NCBI GenBank assembly: GCA_965242975.1
Contig: CBDETS010000007.1
Location: 620,001-684,000, forward strand
DNA: 64,000 nucleotides
Reading direction: 5' to 3'
DNA from: JAPPHA01 sp965242975
GTDB taxonomy: Bacteria > Pseudomonadota > Alphaproteobacteria > Rhodobacterales > Rhodobacteraceae
Both the position numbers and the translations under genes were made by a program. The stretch's first letter is position 1; each line of letters starts with the position of its first letter. Shown piece by piece: positions 41,855 through 51,023 of this stretch. The notes under the pieces are model-generated. The model did not search any database, was not told where the DNA came from, and saw only the letters and a list, made by a program, of their open reading frames with translations.

Positions 41855-43259
41855 TGAATTTACCGCCGTTCGCCGCGTCAGGATCGCGATGCCTTGCCTC
41901 AAGGACTTCGGGTTCGCCCGACGTACGCGGAAGAATTATTTCAGCCTTCAATCCACCAAGGTCTTTGCTGCTGTCAAGCAGAACGGTTCCACCATGAGCT
42001 TCAGCAATGTCCTTTGCAATCGTAAGTCCAAGCCCGACGTTTGTTCCGGAAGCCTCGCCCTCGGCCGAATCCAACCGCAGGAATGCAACAAAGACCGAGC
42101 GTTTCTGCTCTGCCGGGATTCCCGGCCCGTCGTCTTCAACGATGAACCGGACCCGGTTCCCGGTCAAGGCAACCGTGAGATATGTCGAATCGCCGAAGCG
42201 GCATGCATTCGACAGGAGGTTATCGACTGCCCTCGTCAGCGCCGTTTTTCGACCGAGGAAGTTTCCCTTGTCGCTTCGGCCGGCGGGGAGGATCAGTTTA
42301 ATCCTGTCTCCCGAACGTTGGCGGTTTCTGACAATGCTTTTCGCCAACTCGGTGGCGGATATCATCGTGACCTTCTCGTCGGCGATATCGCTCGAAAACG
42401 CCAGGAACTCGTCGATAATATGTTCCATTTCATCGACGTCGCGATAGACCTGCCTGACCTCTTCGCCGTCAGGCAGGAACGACAGTGAGAGCCTCATGCG
42501 CGTCAGGGGTGTTCTCAGGTCATGACTGACTTTCGACAGGATCAGGGTCCTTTGCTTGACGTGGCTGGCGATACGATCCCGCATGGTCAGGAATGCGTTT
42601 CCGGCGCTTCGGACTTCGAGTGCTCCTCTCGGTACAAACTTGACGCTCTGGCCCATCCCGAACGCCTCGGCCGCGCTTGCAAGCTCAGAAATCGGAAGGA
42701 TCTGGTTTCGCAGGAAGACGATTGCGATCGCAGTCGACAACACTGCGGCCAGAACCATCGCAACGAGCAACTGGTGCGGGTTCCGTGCTGAAACCAGTTG
42801 CCGCAAGAAAACGATTTCGAAGGGTCCGGCCAGAGTATTCACGCACAGGACGACCTGCTTTTTGTTGCTCTGGAGATCTACCGACCGAGCTTCGGGAATT
42901 TCCTGTCTCAGGACGTTGATCACGTGAAATCCGGTCAGGTCTGTCGCACCCCTCAGGTCAATATCAGGGCATCCACCGCCCGGTGCTGCCCGGACCGTGG
43001 AAATGTCGAATCGCCGCGTCAATTCTTCCAGGGACCCGATCGCGTGACTGTCATGACCTGACAGTTCGATTTGTGAAACAACGTAACGGATGTCGGTGGC
43101 GAACGAGGTCGTCAACTGAATGGTCACGTCGTGAAAGAGTCGATCGACAAAATACGCACCGACCACGATCTGGACAAAAACGATGGGTGTCATCAGAATC
43201 ATGATGGATCGCCCGAAGAGGCTCCGTGGGGTTATTACCCTGATTCTGAGGCTAAACAT
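41820..43259 (-). CDS. EnvZ-like sensor histidine kinase
   Basis: Inner-membrane two-component kinase of 479 residues: MFSLRIRVITPRSLFGRSIM, first helix (ILMTPIVFVQIVVGAYFV), periplasmic domain, second helix (LLVAMVLAAVLSTAIAIVFL), HAMP, dimerisation box VSHDLRTPLTRMRLSLSF with the phospho-histidine, and a HATPase with DNLLSNACRFG, VEDDGPGIPAEQ and GLGLTIAKDIAEAHGG. The layout and the H-box resemble EnvZ-type kinases. No response regulator gene is adjacent. The last 12 or so codons are antisense to the CAT tRNA, and the natural end may be shorter if transcription or translation stops earlier. Confidence 0.92.
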   Translation of the reverse strand: MFSLRIRVITPRSLFGRSIMILMTPIVFVQIVVGAYFVDRLFHDVTIQLTTSFATDIRYVVSQIELSGHDSHAIGSLEELTRRFDISTVRAAPGGGCPDIDLRGATDLTGFHVINVLRQEIPEARSVDLQSNKKQVVLCVNTLAGPFEIVFLRQLVSARNPHQLLVAMVLAAVLSTAIAIVFLRNQILPISELASAAEAFGMGQSVKFVPRGALEVRSAGNAFLTMRDRIASHVKQRTLILSKVSHDLRTPLTRMRLSLSFLPDGEEVRQVYRDVDEMEHIIDEFLAFSSDIADEKVTMISATELAKSIVRNRQRSGDRIKLILPAGRSDKGNFLGRKTALTRAVDNLLSNACRFGDSTYLTVALTGNRVRFIVEDDGPGIPAEQKRSVFVAFLRLDSAEGEASGTNVGLGLTIAKDIAEAHGGTVLLDSSKDLGGLKAEIILPRTSGEPEVLEARHRDPDAANGGKFMVGPEGLEPPT

Positions 43260-43510
43260 GACAGGAATGGGATATGGACTGGAGACACTGCGCGCAAGTC
43301 CGCCCGAGCAATCGCGCACCGTGCCAACCGGCACGTTCTCCATTCGGTCACGCCGAACGTGACGGACCACGGGATCCCGAGACCCGGAATCCTGGCCCGC
43401 CATGGTTGCTTGCACATGGTTCGAGAGAGTGGCGAAACGGGCGTGCTCGGCGTAGCGCGTCCTTCTGATTGAGGCGAACCGAAACTAAAGCGAATTGGCA
43501 TCGCAGGCCC

Positions 43511-44440
43511 ATGAACACGCAGAATCCGTTCACAAAAGGACACAAGGTTCAGGTTGGCATCGCCCTGGAAATCGTGCCCGGCCTCAGGGTCGTGACGGCG
43601 CCAAATCCGGGACCAATGACGTTTACAGGTACGCAAACGTATCTTCTTGGCGAAAAAGGGGTGGCGATCATTGATCCTGGCCCGGATGACGACGCTCATT
43701 TCCGGGCCTTGCTCGATGCGACGACCAATGCATGCGTCACGCATATTCTAGTCACGCATGCTCACGTGGACCATTCGCCGCTCGCCAGACGTCTCTCGCG
43801 GCATCTCGATGTCCCTGTCTTCGGATTCAAGAAGCCGCCGCCGGCGCGCGCGCACGGGCGGCGGTTCGACACGATGCTCCGGAAGATGAAGGGAGGCGAG
43901 GGCATCGATCACGACCATCATGTCGATGTCGACCTCCACGATGGAACCGTCGTGGAGGGCAGGGAGTGGGAACTCGAGGCACTTCACACTCCCGGTCATC
44001 TTGGCGATCACCTGTGCCTGGCATGGCGGAATTCCGGGTTTGTGTTCACGGGCGACCACATCATGTCCTGGGCGACGACAATGGTTTCACCACCTGACGG
44101 GGACATGCGCGCATTCGTGAATTCGCTCAAGCGGATGGCGAATCGGGTGGACGACAGGACCTATTTTCCGGGACACGGCGGCCCGGTGGAGGATCCCCAA
44201 GCCATGATCGACTGGCAGGTCCGGCACCGCCTTACCAGAGAAAACCAGATTCAGGACTGCTTGTCGAAGGAACAACTCACGCCGAAGGATCTTGTGAAAC
44301 GCATATATGCGGGCATTGACCGAAGGCTTGTTCCCGCCGCGGAGCGAAATGTACTGGCCCACCTGATCGACCTCGCAGACCGCGGACTGGTCGAAGCGCG
44401 GTCCCCGCAGGACCCGTTGGGTAGATACAGACGAATCTGA
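43511..44440 (+). CDS. Metallo-beta-lactamase-fold hydrolase (LACTB2-like)
   Basis: A 309-residue protein with the MBL metal motif THAHVDHSPLARRL (HxHxDH), YLLGEKGVAIIDPGPDDDAH near the start, LHTPGHLGDHLCLAWR, FTGDHIMSW and YFPGHGGPVEDPQAMI, followed by a C-terminal winged-helix-like tail (LTPKDLVKRIYAGIDRRLVP, then AERNVLAHLIDLADRGLVEA) as in LACTB2-type nucleases and related alphaproteobacterial hydrolases. Role could be RNA or thioester hydrolysis; context gives no hint. It is divergent from the kinase gene. Confidence 0.9.
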   Translation: MNTQNPFTKGHKVQVGIALEIVPGLRVVTAPNPGPMTFTGTQTYLLGEKGVAIIDPGPDDDAHFRALLDATTNACVTHILVTHAHVDHSPLARRLSRHLDVPVFGFKKPPPARAHGRRFDTMLRKMKGGEGIDHDHHVDVDLHDGTVVEGREWELEALHTPGHLGDHLCLAWRNSGFVFTGDHIMSWATTMVSPPDGDMRAFVNSLKRMANRVDDRTYFPGHGGPVEDPQAMIDWQVRHRLTRENQIQDCLSKEQLTPKDLVKRIYAGIDRRLVPAAERNVLAHLIDLADRGLVEARSPQDPLGRYRRI

Positions 44441-44705
44441 CGCGGCAGCGCACAGCCAATTCGTTTCTGGCCCCGGTCAATTCGGGCTCACAGGAGTGCG
44501 ACTCCGCACGGCATTCACATGTTTACCACCTGCGCCTGGCCGGAGAACCACTTCATTGTCCCTGTCTCTGCCCATGGAAATGCGCCTGGCTTTGACCTGA
44601 ACCTTACGTATTCACCGTGCGTCCGCCCGGCTACCGGACAAATCCTGTGGACTGGACTCCTGCAGCCTGTTATACGGCGCGCGCTTCTCGAATTTGAGGT
44701 TCTGT

Positions 44706-44780
44706 TCCGGCGTAGCTCAGCGGTAGAGCAGTTGACTGTTAATCAATTGGTCGTAGGTTCGATCCCTACCGCCGGAGCCA
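44706..44780 (+). tRNA. tRNA-Asn (GTT)
   Basis: A 75-nt cloverleaf with encoded terminal CCA: acceptor TCCGGCG/CGCCGGA, D-arm GTAGCTCAGCGGTAGAGC, anticodon loop CTGTTAA (GTT), T-arm GTAGG-TTCGATC-CCTAC. Typical bacterial tRNA-Asn. Confidence 0.97.
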
Positions 44781-45312
44781 ACAAAATCAAGGCATTGATG
44801 TGAAATCGTTGAGGCCTTTGCCGTCCCCGGCCTCATGTGTCTCGCCATTTACCACGCTTTATCGGAACCCCGAATTCAGAGACTGGCGGTAGCAGTTCAA
44901 TTGCACGTACGCATGTCGCACGTCCGGGATGGACCGGATGACGGTTCGGCGAAAACAACCGGTCAGGTTGCTCCGGCACGCGATCGGGACGGGCACCGGG
45001 GTAGACTGGGTGTGCGTCTTGGCACCGCATGAGTGGCCCATGCGGAAGACCGGAAACGTGAACGACGCCAGACGCCCGTGACTTCCGCCCTCCAATCTCG
45101 GGCCGGGCTGCCGTCCATGACTGTTTCCGTCGAGGTGAACATCGGATTCGGTATTGCCATGACCCCGCTGGTCCCCGGACGAACTGCGGCGATTCGCCCT
45201 GAGTCAGCCATGGTCGGTATGTACAGCCATCGGATTTTTGCATTCTTGAAAGCCGGACAAGTCGTGCCGCACCGTCCGCGAGAAACTCACCTGCATCGAT
45301 CTCCTGCATACC
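44781..45312. other. No recognisable gene
   Basis: About 530 bp after tRNA-Asn with only shadow-like frames. The position downstream of a tRNA and just before the sugar-acid cluster could mark an integration boundary, but no direct repeat of the tRNA 3' end was found by eye. Confidence 0.4.
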
Positions 45313-46731
45313 CTACTTTTTCTGGTGTGCGCCCCAGGGCCCGTGATGGGCACCTTCGACATCGATCCGTTCGAAGGAATGAGCCCCGAAAAAGTCGCGT
45401 TGGGCCTGGATCATGTTTGCGGTTGTCCGCCCCGTGCGCATCGTGTCGAAATAGCCAAGTGCAGCGGACATCGCAGGAACCGGAAGGCCATGGGCAACCG
45501 AAACCGCCACGACGTTGCGCAGCGCGGCCTGGTTGAAACGCAACAGTTCGGCAAAGTACGGGGCAAACATCAGGTTGCGGCCGGGGTCCTCACCGAGCGC
45601 GGAAGCCATGTCATTGAGCATCGAGGACCGAATGATGCAGCCTTCGCGCCAGGTCTTGGCAATCGCGGACATTGGCAATTCCCAGCCATGAGTCCTTCCC
45701 ACGCGCGCCAGCAGTGCAAAGCCTTGGGCGTAACACATGATCTTTCCGACGATCAGCGCTGCCTCCAGATCGTCGAGGGCCAACGATTCGCCGTCCAGCC
45801 TCTGTGGTGCCATGCCGAAAAGTTTTTCACCGGCGCGGCGCGTTGCCACCTCTGCCGACATGTTGCGGGCGGCAACGGCGGCCTCGATCACGGGCACCGG
45901 TGCGCCGGCTTGCTGGCTCTCGATTACCGTCCAGCGGCCTGTACCTTTCTGGCCGGCGCGGTCCAGTATGATGTCGAGCACCGGCGACCCCGTTGCCGGA
46001 TCGGTCGCATTCGAGACCTCTGCGGAAATTTCGGTAAGGTAGGACTTCAGGATCCCCCGGTTCCAGCGCCCGAAAACCGCGCCGCATTCCGGAGCCGCCA
46101 TTCCCATTCCATCGCGCATCACGCCGTAAGCTTCGGCGATCAGTTGCATGTCGGCATATTCGATTCCGTTATGCACGGTCTTGACAAGATGCCCGGCGCC
46201 TCCGGGGCCCATCCACGTTGCGCAGGGCTTGCCATCGTACCTGGCGGCGACAGCGTCCAAGATGTGCGCCACCCTGTCCCAACTCGCCCGACCGCCGCCG
46301 CCCATGATCGAGGGTCCGTACCGTGCGCCCTCCTCACCGCCTGAGACCCCGATCCCGAGATAGGGCACGCCGGCGACGTCGGCTTCGGCGGTGCGGCGGT
46401 TTGTATCGTGGAAGTTGGCATTGCCCGCATCGATTATCAGGTCGTCTGAACCCAGCAGCGGGCGAAGTGCCGCGATCTGTGCATCCACGGCCTCGCCCGC
46501 GGGCACCATCAGGATGATTGCGCGCGGCGCAGCGATCGAGAGGACGAACTCTTCCAGCGATCGAGTCGGAGTGATCTGTTCCGCCAGCGGCCCGGCTTCC
46601 TTCATGAAGCCGCCGATCCGTGCGACGGTACGGTTGAAAACCGAGATCGAAAATCCCTTTTCAGCGATGTTGAGCGATAGCATCGCCCCCATTGTGCCTA
46701 GGCCGATCAACCCGATTTCCGACTTGCTCAT
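45313..46731 (-). CDS. gnd: 6-phosphogluconate dehydrogenase, decarboxylating
   Basis: Oxidises 6-phosphogluconate to ribulose-5-phosphate, CO2 and NAD(P)H. The 472 residues include the Rossmann motif IGLIGLGTMGAMLSLNIAEK, the substrate region GVSGGEEGARYGPSIMGGG, and KTVHNGIEYADMQLIAEAYG with the catalytic Lys and Asn. The C-terminal domain has GTGRWTVIESQQAGAPVPVI and AQRDFFGAHSFERID. ATG overlaps the SMP-30 stop (ATGA). It is the final enzyme of the idonate/gluconate route encoded around it. Confidence 0.96.
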   Translation of the reverse strand: MSKSEIGLIGLGTMGAMLSLNIAEKGFSISVFNRTVARIGGFMKEAGPLAEQITPTRSLEEFVLSIAAPRAIILMVPAGEAVDAQIAALRPLLGSDDLIIDAGNANFHDTNRRTAEADVAGVPYLGIGVSGGEEGARYGPSIMGGGGRASWDRVAHILDAVAARYDGKPCATWMGPGGAGHLVKTVHNGIEYADMQLIAEAYGVMRDGMGMAAPECGAVFGRWNRGILKSYLTEISAEVSNATDPATGSPVLDIILDRAGQKGTGRWTVIESQQAGAPVPVIEAAVAARNMSAEVATRRAGEKLFGMAPQRLDGESLALDDLEAALIVGKIMCYAQGFALLARVGRTHGWELPMSAIAKTWREGCIIRSSMLNDMASALGEDPGRNLMFAPYFAELLRFNQAALRNVVAVSVAHGLPVPAMSAALGYFDTMRTGRTTANMIQAQRDFFGAHSFERIDVEGAHHGPWGAHQKK

Positions 46732-47627
46732 GGGTGCTGTATCCCCCTTCGGTTCAAGGTAACGCGATAGATCGATGTGGTCGCCGTTATGTAAAGATGG
46801 TGTTTTGCACGTCCACCGAAACAAACGTTTGAAACCAGTTCCGGCACCAGGATCTTGCCCAGAAGATTGCCGGCCGGGGATATGCAGTGGACGCCATCGG
46901 CGGCGGACGACCAGATGTTTCCGTCGGTATCGACACGTAGGCCATCAGAACAGCCCGGTTTGATCACGTGAAATACGTCGCCTCCGGTCAACCTGTTTTC
47001 GGGGCCAACGTCAAAGGCCCGGATGTGCTGCGGATCGTCGCCGAACAAACGCCCGGTATCGGCCATGTAGAGCCGCGACTCGTCAGGCGAAAACGCCAAT
47101 CCGTTCGGGCATTTGGCATCCGTCACCATTGCGTCCATGCGTCCCGTGGCCGGGTCGACCCGGTACAGGTTGCATGGCAGTTCCTGCTCTGCGGCGTAGC
47201 CCTCATAATTCGTCATGATTCCGTAGTGGGGGTCCGAGAACCAGATCGTGCCATCGGATTTGACGACAACATCGTTAGGTGAATTGAGCCTCTTGCCCTC
47301 GAAACTGTCCGCGATCACGGTGACCTGTCCGTCATGCTCGGTGCGTGTCACTCGCCGGGTGCCATGCTCGCACGTGACAAGGCGGCCCTCGCGGTCACGG
47401 GTGTGGCCGTTGCTGTAGTTCGAGGGCTGCCGAAAGATGGTGACCCCGCTGCCGGGCATCCAACGCAAGATTCGATCGTTCGGGATGTCGGAGAAAAGTA
47501 GACAGCCGGCATCGCCGAACCAGACCGGCCCCTCGACCCAGTCAAACCCGGTCGCGAGCAGTTTGACCGGAGCGTTGCCCAGAACGTAGCCGTCGAAGAC
47601 CGGATCACAGGATTCAAAGAAGGACAT
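46728..47627 (-). CDS. SMP-30/gluconolactonase family lactonase
   Basis: Calcium-dependent six-bladed propeller hydrolase, probably opening a sugar-acid lactone. The 299 residues show the first metal ligand in FDWVEGPVWFGDAG, RLVTCEHGTRRVTRTEHDG, the second in KRLNSPNDVVVKSDGTIWFS, CPNGLAFSPDESRLYMADTG, and the last Asp in PGCSDGLRVDTDGNIWSSAA. The start MSFFESCDPVFDGYVLG matches the family; the frame is open far upstream. It precedes gnd with a four-base overlap and is preceded by an operator palindrome. Confidence 0.93.
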   Translation of the reverse strand: MSFFESCDPVFDGYVLGNAPVKLLATGFDWVEGPVWFGDAGCLLFSDIPNDRILRWMPGSGVTIFRQPSNYSNGHTRDREGRLVTCEHGTRRVTRTEHDGQVTVIADSFEGKRLNSPNDVVVKSDGTIWFSDPHYGIMTNYEGYAAEQELPCNLYRVDPATGRMDAMVTDAKCPNGLAFSPDESRLYMADTGRLFGDDPQHIRAFDVGPENRLTGGDVFHVIKPGCSDGLRVDTDGNIWSSAADGVHCISPAGNLLGKILVPELVSNVCFGGRAKHHLYITATTSIYRVTLNRRGIQHP

Positions 47628-47658
47628 TCGGTGGCTCCCGGTTCTTTTCAGACGTGGT

Positions 47659-47672
47659 TGGTATCGATACCA
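47659..47672. promoter_or_regulatory. LacI-type operator before the SMP-30/gnd unit
   Basis: Perfect palindrome TGGTATCGATACCA, 31 bp upstream of the SMP-30 ATG. On the minus strand it lies within the spacer after TTGACG, so a bound repressor would block the promoter. The core matches the palindromes at 51995-52008 and 58884-58897, and fits the GntR/LacI-family pattern (central CG, inverted repeat). The regulator is probably the LacI protein encoded at 54643-55662. Confidence 0.75.
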
Positions 47673-48220
47673 TTTCGAGGCGTCAATGAATTGGCAAGCT
47701 AGCAGAGGTGTCCGCTCAATGGAATTCACCGCTTGCACATTGCACATGTGTTCTGACCCTTCGCGCCACGGTGGAAACGGCCGAAGCGGTCCGCGGCCCG
47801 TGACATGCGGTATGGGCTGGTCACATTCACCTGTTCGCGGCACGGTCGGGGCTCGGCGGAATCCCTGGTAACCACCGGCGCAGACAATTACCGGAACATG
47901 CGGTCTGCCTCTCACGCCACCCGGGTCTATGCTCTTGCACCGACTTCTGCGTCCTGGCCGTGGTTGTACGCGTTCCCCGCTGGCAACCGCGGCTATCCGG
48001 ACGGAGTGGCACGATCATCGGAGGTTCCCGACACCACGAACTCGTGGCCTGTTGGCTCCCGGACAACACGAAGGAAGTTGGGTTGCACATGCAACCGGAT
48101 GCACGGCCAGTCCGGACGGCGACGGTAGGGGCCGTGAGATCCGGTCGCCGGAGCGAGGGAGGGAGGTGATTCGCGAACCGGCACTGGAAAGTGTCCGGCT
48201 ACCGTGGCGATGCTGGTGGT
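47673..48220. other. No recognisable gene
   Basis: About 550 bp upstream of the SMP-30 operator and downstream of the amidase stop. Only shadow frames; none has a recognisable domain or ribosome site. Confidence 0.4.
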
Positions 48221-49678
48221 TCACTCAGGCACGGGCGGAGGACAACCGGTTTGAGCCTGCCATTGCGGCCAGGGCATCTGGATTTCGAGGCAGGAGGCGA
48301 TTCTCAGCACGGTCGGATCGTCGAACCGTCGTCCAATGATCTGCACCGAAGTCGGCAAGTCGTCGCCCAGCGACCAGTTCGGTACTGAGATCGCGGGGCA
48401 GACGGCGACGTTGTTGAACACGGAAGTCAACTCCAGGCTATCCAGCCGGCCGTTTTCGTCAGGAGTTGCAAGTTCAAAGGATTTTTCCGATGCCAAGGGT
48501 GCCGTCTTTGCCGTTGTTGGACAGATCAGGGCATCGAAGGTGCTGAAAATGCGGACCATGTCGTGCCATTGCCGGGTTCGGACAATCGCGCCACGTTCGA
48601 TCGTCACGGCGTCCAGGCCGATTCCGTGTTCAAGCGTCAAGACCAGGTCGGGGTCCAGCAAGTCGCGGTCATCGTCCAACAGGTGCCCGTATTGCGTGGC
48701 AAGAAACACGCACCAGTAGTCGAACCAATCGGTGGCATAGCTCGCGGGCCAATCGAGGTCGATCCAGTCGACGGCGGCACCGGCGTCACGGAGCGCTGCG
48801 ACGCTTCTTTCCAGGTTTCGGACAATGCGCGCATCAACTTCGTAGAATCCCAGATCAGGACTGGCGGCGATCCGAAGTCCCCTGACGTCGGAATGCAGCG
48901 ATTCGGGAACAGGCAACGGGTTGAGTTGGCTCTGAATGTCTCGTTCATCGGGACCCTCGGTGGCCCTCAAAAACAACGCGACGTCCTCTACGGTGCGGGC
49001 CAGCGGGCCGAAATGTGAGATGTGGTCGAACACCGTTTCGGTGATTTCCATGGGTATGCGACCCTTGCTGGGTTTCATGCCGACGCAGCCCGAAAAGGCC
49101 GCCGGGATGCGCACCGATCCACCCATATCTGACCCTTCGGCAAGCGGAACCGCACCGGTCACGACCGACACGGCAGCGCCTCCGGACGACCCTCCCGGAG
49201 TGAGTTCAGGATTCCATGGGTTGCGCGTGACCCCCCAAAGAGGGCTTTGGGTAAAACTGGAATAGGCGAATTCAGGCGTCGTGGTCTTGGCTACGACGAT
49301 GGCACCGGCGGATTTGAGGCGTTGAACGATGACTGCGTCACGGGTGCCGCAATGATCCTTGAAGGCCATCGAGCCCTGGGTTGTCAGTTGCCCTTTCGTC
49401 GGCGTGAAATCCTTGATCGACACGGGGACACCACACAGGGGCCCTGCCACGTCGCTGCCAGCGAAAACCACATCGGCACGGCATGCGGCATCCAGGCTTT
49501 GCTCGGCGAAAATCGCGGTAAATGCGTTGAACCGGTTCTGTACATGTTCGATCCGCTCCAGGGAGGCGCGAACCACCTCCTCGACCGAAAAACGCCGTTC
49601 CCTGAACCCGGTCGCAAGCTCGGACGCGGAAAAATCCGTCAAAATCTGTTCGGGTCTGCCCAAGACGTCGCCAATCAT
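48221..49678 (-). CDS. Amidase-signature family enzyme
   Basis: Ser-cisSer-Lys amidohydrolase of 485 residues. The catalytic lysine is in CGVPVSIKDFTP, the cis-serine and nucleophile in LTPGGSSGGAAVSVVTGAVP and EGSDMGGSVRIPAAFSGCVG, and the family tail FNNVAVCPAISVPNW is present. Substrate unknown; relatives hydrolyse carbamoyl, aryl or acyl amides. The start MIGDVLGRPEQ was picked as the likely family N-terminus; the frame is open 38 codons further. It lies 310 bp downstream of idnD on the same strand, so it may be read with the sugar-acid genes, but a link to that pathway is not obvious. Confidence 0.9.
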   Translation of the reverse strand: MIGDVLGRPEQILTDFSASELATGFRERRFSVEEVVRASLERIEHVQNRFNAFTAIFAEQSLDAACRADVVFAGSDVAGPLCGVPVSIKDFTPTKGQLTTQGSMAFKDHCGTRDAVIVQRLKSAGAIVVAKTTTPEFAYSSFTQSPLWGVTRNPWNPELTPGGSSGGAAVSVVTGAVPLAEGSDMGGSVRIPAAFSGCVGMKPSKGRIPMEITETVFDHISHFGPLARTVEDVALFLRATEGPDERDIQSQLNPLPVPESLHSDVRGLRIAASPDLGFYEVDARIVRNLERSVAALRDAGAAVDWIDLDWPASYATDWFDYWCVFLATQYGHLLDDDRDLLDPDLVLTLEHGIGLDAVTIERGAIVRTRQWHDMVRIFSTFDALICPTTAKTAPLASEKSFELATPDENGRLDSLELTSVFNNVAVCPAISVPNWSLGDDLPTSVQIIGRRFDDPTVLRIASCLEIQMPWPQWQAQTGCPPPVPE

Positions 49679-49987
49679 CTCTATCGGGGGCTTTTCCCGA
49701 TAGCTTGCTTTATCGCCCAGGGAAAGAGTCTCGGCCGGACCGGGCCGGATCTCGTGAGGGTTGCTTGGATTCTGGTCGAGAGGCAGATGCAACTTCCAGG
49801 AAGCCGCTGTGCCTTCGAACCGTGAATCTGCGCCGGCTCCGTCAGCGCCATCCGATCCTGACCAGGCCGGGGAGTCGAAACCTGGAGGTGGTATCCTGCG
49901 TCAGCGAAACGGCTTCGCCGATACTCTCGGCAGCGGTGGTTATCGGTGCGGGCGCAGAGTGACTGCCGAAGCGCGGCCGGCGATTGT

Positions 49988-51016
49988 TCAAAAGGCAATT
50001 TGCACCTTCATCGCCTGGTTCCGGTCGGAGGCGAGTTGAAATCCGCGTTCGGCGTTATCAAGGCCAACCGTGTGAGTGATCAGTGGTTTTACGTCGATAA
50101 GGCCCTTTCGCATCAGATCGACGCCCGTGAAAAACTCTTCGTGGAAACGGAATGAGCCCCTGAGTTGTATCTCCTTCGCTGTCATGGCCTGGATCGGGAT
50201 CTCCATGTCGCCGCCGAGCCCGAGCTGCACAACGATCCCGCCAGGGCGGAGCGCGGCGATCCCGCCGACCAGTGCCTGCACCACACCCGTGCACTCGAAG
50301 AGCACATCGAAGTACCCCTTGTCCGCTTCGTAGGCGGCCATCCGTTCCGGTGCCTGGCTGACATTCACAGTTTCGTCGGCCCCGTTCCGCGCGGCCATGC
50401 GCAGTGCCAGTTTCGAGAGATCAGTCGCCACGATCTCCGCCGCGCCAGATCGCCGGGCCACGAGGACGCACAGGTATCCTATCGGTCCGCATCCTGTGAC
50501 CAGCACACGCCTGCCCAGGAGATCGCCGGCCCGGCGGGCTGCATGAAGGCAGACGGCCAGTGGCTCGGCCGTCGCGGCCTCGCCCGCGGAAAGACCATCG
50601 GCGGGGGCGCACTGGGTGGCGTCTGCGACCAACATCTCCCGGAATGCGCCCTGGATGTGCGGGAACGGCATCGCCGAGCCGTAAAACCGCATGTTGAGGC
50701 ACTGATTGTACTTCGCTTCCCGGCAAAAGGCGCAACCATGGCAGGGGCGTGAAGGGGATACAGCCACCAATTGACCGGTTTGCAGATCGGTGACGCCCTC
50801 GCCAAGACGCGTGATGTGCCCGGCGATCTCGTGCCCCAGGATCATCGGTTCCTTCAGCCGAACCGTCCCGAACCCGCCGCGATTGTAATAGTGAAGGTCC
50901 GTTCCGCAGATTCCTCCCGCGTCCACGCGGATTTCAACTTGTCCCGCACCGAGGTTTTTGGCCGGCCGGTTCTCGATCCGAAGGTCCTTTGCGGAATGTA
51001 TGACGACAGATTTCAT
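49988..51016 (-). CDS. idnD: Zinc-dependent L-idonate 5-dehydrogenase
   Basis: Medium-chain dehydrogenase of 342 residues that would oxidise L-idonate to 5-keto-D-gluconate. Catalytic zinc ligands lie in GGICGTDLHYYNRGG and LGHEIAGHI; the structural zinc site is CHGCAFCREAKYNQC; the cofactor loop is VTGCGPIGYLCVLVA. The GTDLHYY segment and the overall pattern match idonate/sorbitol dehydrogenases, and the neighbours idnO and gntK make idonate the best guess. It follows the 2-hydroxyacid dehydrogenase by seven bp. Confidence 0.88.
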   Translation of the reverse strand: MKSVVIHSAKDLRIENRPAKNLGAGQVEIRVDAGGICGTDLHYYNRGGFGTVRLKEPMILGHEIAGHITRLGEGVTDLQTGQLVAVSPSRPCHGCAFCREAKYNQCLNMRFYGSAMPFPHIQGAFREMLVADATQCAPADGLSAGEAATAEPLAVCLHAARRAGDLLGRRVLVTGCGPIGYLCVLVARRSGAAEIVATDLSKLALRMAARNGADETVNVSQAPERMAAYEADKGYFDVLFECTGVVQALVGGIAALRPGGIVVQLGLGGDMEIPIQAMTAKEIQLRGSFRFHEEFFTGVDLMRKGLIDVKPLITHTVGLDNAERGFQLASDRNQAMKVQIAF

Positions 51017-51023
51017 GACAGCC

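Noticed and set aside
44706..45312. Integrated element at tRNA-Asn
   Set aside because: No integrase and no direct repeat of the tRNA 3' end were found downstream.
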